64,000 bases of DNA from Nocardia lijiangensis NBRC 108240 (lineage in GTDB: Bacteria; Actinomycetota; Actinomycetes; Mycobacteriales; Mycobacteriaceae), in assembly GCF_001613045.1 (NCBI RefSeq), contig NZ_BDBP01000015.1, positions 49,500 to 113,499 of the forward strand, in the 5' to 3' direction. Position 1 is the stretch's first letter; every line of letters starts with the position of its first letter. A program made the translations under genes and the position numbers. This document shows, one piece after another, positions 60,901-64,000 of the stretch. Under the pieces are notes generated by a model. The model did no database searches. It was given only the letters and a program-made list of their open reading frames with translations, and was not told where the DNA came from.

Positions 60901-63138
60901 TTACCGCGACAGCGCTGTCGAGGTTGCCGCCGAAGTGCCGAGCGCGTTTGCCGGATCGTCGCTCGGCCGGCCGGCACCGCCGGTCTCCGGAGCCGCGTCG
61001 GCTCCAGGTTCGGGAATTCCGTACTTGTCCCACCACCTCGCCAGCGGCGCGGGAGCCCACCACGCCTTGTTGCCGAGCAGCCGCATCGTGGCGGGCACCA
61101 GCAGGCCGCGCACGATGGTGGCGTCCAGGAAGATGGCCACCACCAGGCCGACGCCGATCATCTTGACGATCGTGATGCCGGAGAAGACGAAGGCGCCGAG
61201 CACGACGGCGAGCAGCAGCGCGGCGCTGGTGATCAGTCGTGCGGTGTGGCGGACACCGAAGGCCACCGACTCCACCGGATCACCACTGCGCACATAGTGC
61301 TCGCGGATGCGCGCCAGCAGGAACACCTCGTAGTCCATCGCCAGGCCGAAGGCGATCGCCATGATCATCATCGGCATGTTCGCGTCCATGAAGCCCGCGG
61401 GCACGAAATTCAGTGGGCCGGAGAGGAAACCGTACTGGAAGATCAGCGCCACGATGCCGAAGGTGGCGAACAGCGACAGCAGGTTCATCAGCACCGACTT
61501 CAACGGCAGCAGCACCGAGCCGAAGGCCAGGAACAGCACCGCGAACGACACCACCGTCACGATCAGCAGCATCCACGGCAGCCGCTCGGTGAGCATGTCG
61601 AGCAGGTCGGCCACCGCCGCGGGGCGGTTGGTGAACGACGCGGTGGCCTCGGCGGGCGGTTCGACGGCCCGCAGCTGCCGCACCACATCGCGGATCGGCG
61701 CGTCCATCGAGTCCAGCGAGTAGCCGAGCGTGACGCGGGCCAGGTCGCCCGCCGTGCCGGTGACAGTGGCGCTGTCCACGCCCTGCACGGCGCGCAGGCG
61801 GTCGAGGTAGCCCGAAAGCGCCTGCTGGGCTTGCGGACTCGCGGCGTCGCCGGGCATGTCGACCACCGCGGTGATCACCTTGGTCGGATCGAGCGGGAAG
61901 TCCCGATCGAGCTCCGCCGAGACGACCCGGCTGTCGGTGCCTGCGGGCAGCGCCCAGTCGGCGGGCCGCGACCAGGTCGCGCCGAGCAGCGGCAAGCCGA
62001 GCAGCACCAGTGCCAGACCGATGCTCGACGCGGCGAGCACCGGGCGGCGCATCACCGCGTGCGCGACCTTGTACCAGCGCGCGCCCGGCTCGCCGCGGCC
62101 CTTGCCGAACGACGGCAGCGGGATGCGCAGCGAATTGATGCGCAGGCCGGCGAAACGCAGCAGGGCGGGCATCACGATCAGCGCGCCGAGCACCGCGAAC
62201 AGCACCACGCTGACGCCCGAGTAGCCGAGCGAGGTGAGGAACCGCGACGGGAAGATCACCAGGCCGCCGAGGGTGACCGCGACGGTGATGCCGGAGACGG
62301 CGACGGTGCGACCGGCGGTGGCCATGGTGATGCCGATGGCGTCGTCGACCGAGCGGCCAACGGCCAGCTCGTCACGGAACCGGTTGACGATGAGCAGCGC
62401 GTAGTCGATGGCGAGGCCGAGTCCGAGCAGGACGACCAGGTTGATGGAGAAGGTGGACAGATCGGTGAAGGTGCCGACCACGCGCAGTACCGCGAGCGAG
62501 CCGATCGAGACGACGACGCCGACCGCGAGCGGCAGCGCCGCGGCGATGGCGCTACGGAAGATGACGATCAGCAGAATCAGCAGCAGAGGGAAGGAGATCA
62601 ACTCGGCGCGCGCGAGGTCTTCCTCGGTGATCTCGTTGAACTGGTCGTTCACCGCGACCAGGCCGCCGAAGCGGACCTCGAGGCCGGGCTGCTCGAACAG
62701 GTGCTCGATCTCGCGCCACACCACCACCCGCTTTTCCTCGATCTGGCCGGGCAGCTGCATGGAGATGTAGGTCTTGTGCCGGTCGGCCGAGACGAAATCG
62801 GGGGAGCCCGTGCTCCAGAACGTCTCCAGCCAGGTGTAGGAGTCGCGGGGGATCTTGGCGACCGCGTTTTCGACCCGCTCGCGGTAGCGCGGATCGTCGA
62901 CGGTCATGTCCGCGCTCTCGTACATGACGACCACGTCGGCGACGTGCCTGCCGAGGGTGGTCTCCAGGATCTCGTCCGCGTGCGACGACTCGCTGGTCGG
63001 ATCGTCGAGTCCGGCGCCGCCGCCGAGCAGATTGCCCGCGCCCGAGCCCCACAAGCCGCCGAGCAGGATGAACAGAACGGTGCCTACCACCACCCACCTG
63101 CGATGGGCGGCGGACCACCTTCCGAGTTTTTCGAACAC
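60901..63138 (-). CDS. MMPL-family lipid/drug transporter
   Basis: The 745-residue RND-type transporter has two halves, each with a hydrophobic bundle and a large periplasmic loop. Sequence blocks typical of MMPL are LLILLIVIFRSAIAAALPLAVG, GLAIDYALLIVNRFRDELAVG with the functional Asp-Tyr pair, the counterpart FGLAMDYEVFLLARIREHYV in the second half, and DATIVRGLLVPATMRLLG. MMPL proteins export mycolate-type lipids or drugs. The upstream region carries GATAG/CTATC palindromes. The next upstream gene on the same strand is a secreted cyclase. Confidence 0.93.
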   Translation of the reverse strand: MFEKLGRWSAAHRRWVVVGTVLFILLGGLWGSGAGNLLGGGAGLDDPTSESSHADEILETTLGRHVADVVVMYESADMTVDDPRYRERVENAVAKIPRDSYTWLETFWSTGSPDFVSADRHKTYISMQLPGQIEEKRVVVWREIEHLFEQPGLEVRFGGLVAVNDQFNEITEEDLARAELISFPLLLILLIVIFRSAIAAALPLAVGVVVSIGSLAVLRVVGTFTDLSTFSINLVVLLGLGLAIDYALLIVNRFRDELAVGRSVDDAIGITMATAGRTVAVSGITVAVTLGGLVIFPSRFLTSLGYSGVSVVLFAVLGALIVMPALLRFAGLRINSLRIPLPSFGKGRGEPGARWYKVAHAVMRRPVLAASSIGLALVLLGLPLLGATWSRPADWALPAGTDSRVVSAELDRDFPLDPTKVITAVVDMPGDAASPQAQQALSGYLDRLRAVQGVDSATVTGTAGDLARVTLGYSLDSMDAPIRDVVRQLRAVEPPAEATASFTNRPAAVADLLDMLTERLPWMLLIVTVVSFAVLFLAFGSVLLPLKSVLMNLLSLFATFGIVALIFQYGFLSGPLNFVPAGFMDANMPMMIMAIAFGLAMDYEVFLLARIREHYVRSGDPVESVAFGVRHTARLITSAALLLAVVLGAFVFSGITIVKMIGVGLVVAIFLDATIVRGLLVPATMRLLGNKAWWAPAPLARWWDKYGIPEPGADAAPETGGAGRPSDDPANALGTSAATSTALSR

Positions 63139-63163
63139 GATTCCTCCACCTATATAGAGTCGA

Positions 63164-63192
63164 ACTATCCACTACAGATAGTGCTGCTATCT
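63164..63192. promoter_or_regulatory. Overlapping GATAG/CTATC palindromes upstream of MMPL
   Basis: ACTATC (63164-63169) pairs with GATAGT (63177-63182) around 7 bases, and AGATAG (63176-63181) also pairs with CTATCT (63187-63192) around TGCTG. These alternative AT-rich pairings, 26 bp before the MMPL start, look like a repressor site cluster. No regulator gene is adjacent within the window. Confidence 0.5.
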
Positions 63193-63235
63193 ATCTGGGA
63201 ATGCTACGGCGGGTTGGCAAGAGCGGCAACAGCAA

Positions 63236-64000
63236 TCAGACGAAGGCCAGGGCCCGCACCGGCGCGCCGAAGCCGCCGCGCAATTTCGCGGCGCCGACCA
63301 CGAGCGTCGCGCCGCGTTCCGGCACGGTGTCGAGCGCAGCCAGGTTCTCGATGCCGTACCGCCCGGAGCGCAGCAGCATCCGGTGCACCATCGGCTCGAA
63401 CCTGGTGCCGACGTCCAGGCTGCTGCTGTCGGTGCCGAAGCCGACGATGGAGCGTTCGGTGAGCAGGAATTCGGCGGCGTCGGGGCCGATGCCGGGAATC
63501 AGCAGGGCCAGCCGCAGCGGGTCGAAGGGCAGGTAGGCGGCGGGATCGTGGACCCGGTGGTACCAGCCGGTGTCCATCGCGACGAACGCGCCGTCGGGGA
63601 TGCGGCCGTTGCGGCGCTCCCAGTCGAGCAGGTCCTCCACGTGCAGCTCGGTGGTGTTGTCCTGAGCCGCGCGCTCGGTGATGCGGACGACGCACAGCGG
63701 AGCGACCAGGTTCTCCACCGGGATCGCGTCGGCGCGCGCGAGACCCCGCTGCGAGTGCGCGGGCACGTCGATGTGAGTTCCGGTGTGTTCGTTCATGGTC
63801 CACTCGGCGGTGTTGAAGCCGATGATCTCCTCGAACATCACCTGACGTTGCACCGGCTGGCGCACGTACAGGTTGAACACCGGGAAATCCGGCCCCACCG
63901 CATGGGTCAGGTCGCGCACGCTGAAACCGCTCAGGTTCAGCGGTTGGGCCTGGGCGCGCGGCGCGCCGATCGCCCCGGCGGCGGCCGACGCACCCGCGAT
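63236..64000 (-). CDS. Secreted cyclase-family protein (5' end off the right edge)
   Basis: The reverse-strand reading is open to the right edge, so the N-terminus lies outside the window; 254 residues are visible. It begins with the end of a signal peptide (AGASAAAGAIGAPRAQA, alanine-rich, probably Tat or Sec), then LNLSGFSVRDLTHAVGPDFPVF. The HTGTHIDVPAH motif (EHTGTHIDVPAHSQRG) and VAMDTGWY, FGTDSSSLD belong to the kynurenine formamidase-like cyclase family of metal-dependent hydrolases. The substrate is unknown. The C-terminal end is complete. Confidence 0.85.
   Translation of the reverse strand: MAGASAAAGAIGAPRAQAQPLNLSGFSVRDLTHAVGPDFPVFNLYVRQPVQRQVMFEEIIGFNTAEWTMNEHTGTHIDVPAHSQRGLARADAIPVENLVAPLCVVRITERAAQDNTTELHVEDLLDWERRNGRIPDGAFVAMDTGWYHRVHDPAAYLPFDPLRLALLIPGIGPDAAEFLLTERSIVGFGTDSSSLDVGTRFEPMVHRMLLRSGRYGIENLAALDTVPERGATLVVGAAKLRGGFGAPVRALAFV

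Noticed and set aside
1..64000. CRISPR arrays, tRNA or rRNA genes, prophage or complete insertion sequences.
   Set aside because: No regularly spaced repeats, no tRNA-like T-arm with matching acceptor stem, and no transposase or integrase signature were found on reading both strands.

Overview
The window is high-GC actinobacterial DNA and most likely comes from Nocardia or a close mycolic-acid relative. The signs are an MspA-type outer-membrane porin, an MMPL transporter, several F420-type enzymes (luciferase-like monooxygenases and a Ddn-family reductase), secreted family-2 and LIP-type lipases, many SDR, acyl-CoA dehydrogenase and TetR genes, frequent GTG starts and 4-nt ATGA/GTGA gene overlaps. 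It looks like an accessory catabolic and envelope region. No rRNA, tRNA, CRISPR array, phage or intact insertion sequence was seen.

Layout. 1-7.1 kb: a partial DUF202 membrane protein, a coupled SDR plus MFS transporter, a large arylsulfatase with a CSPSR formylglycine site, and two tandem paralogous secreted proteins. 7.3-13.1 kb: a GGCT-like protein, a TetR gene divergent from a hydrolase, a PaaI thioesterase, a second hydrolase behind a large palindrome, an SDR and an F420-type LLM enzyme. 13.2-19.0 kb: an AraC regulator divergent from a tightly overlapping operon of acyl-CoA dehydrogenase, SDR, ACAD10-like phosphotransferase and a conserved unknown protein broken by a +1 frameshift. 19.1-31.0 kb: secreted proteins, a lipase, an LLM enzyme, then PucR divergent from GMC oxidoreductase, aldehyde dehydrogenase and acyl-CoA ligase (alcohol to aldehyde to acid to acyl-CoA), a secreted lipase, a QsdR-like regulator and a zinc-ribbon membrane protein flanked by a 31-bp direct repeat.

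31.2-38.0 kb, minus strand: a secreted lipase and a five-gene operon of cytochrome P450, alpha/beta hydrolase, SDR, Baeyer-Villiger monooxygenase and TetR. These activities fit hydroxylation, ketone formation, lactone or ester formation and hydrolysis. Two tandem palindromes of the type GGTAC-N6-GTACC lie in front of the P450. This cassette is the best candidate for an undescribed system. 38.1-45.1 kb: a small unknown protein, a truncated serpin, a DGPF protein with an ECF42-type sigma factor, an FMN-type LLM monooxygenase, an AI-2E-family permease, and a formylglycine-generating enzyme beside the 5' stub of a lost arylsulfatase. The surviving arylsulfatase at 3 kb is therefore the visible client of that enzyme.

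45.1-64 kb: MetY and an OsmC protein; a lower-GC block (47.1-49.9 kb) with a LigT-like 2H phosphoesterase, a large HTH/TPR-like regulator and two tiny conserved proteins; a DHA2 drug exporter with a MarR regulator and tandem MarR-type operators; a DUF1460 amidase-like protein; a DinB remnant; a deaminase; an MmyB-like regulator divergent from an SDR; a secreted serine hydrolase; an operon of Ddn-type reductase, DHA2 exporter and MspA porin; an MMPL transporter; and a secreted cyclase-family protein cut by the right edge.

In number the window is dominated by small oxidation cassettes, each beside a one-component regulator. Decayed gene ends (LuxR, serpin, arylsulfatase, DinB) show that the region has been losing and exchanging genes.
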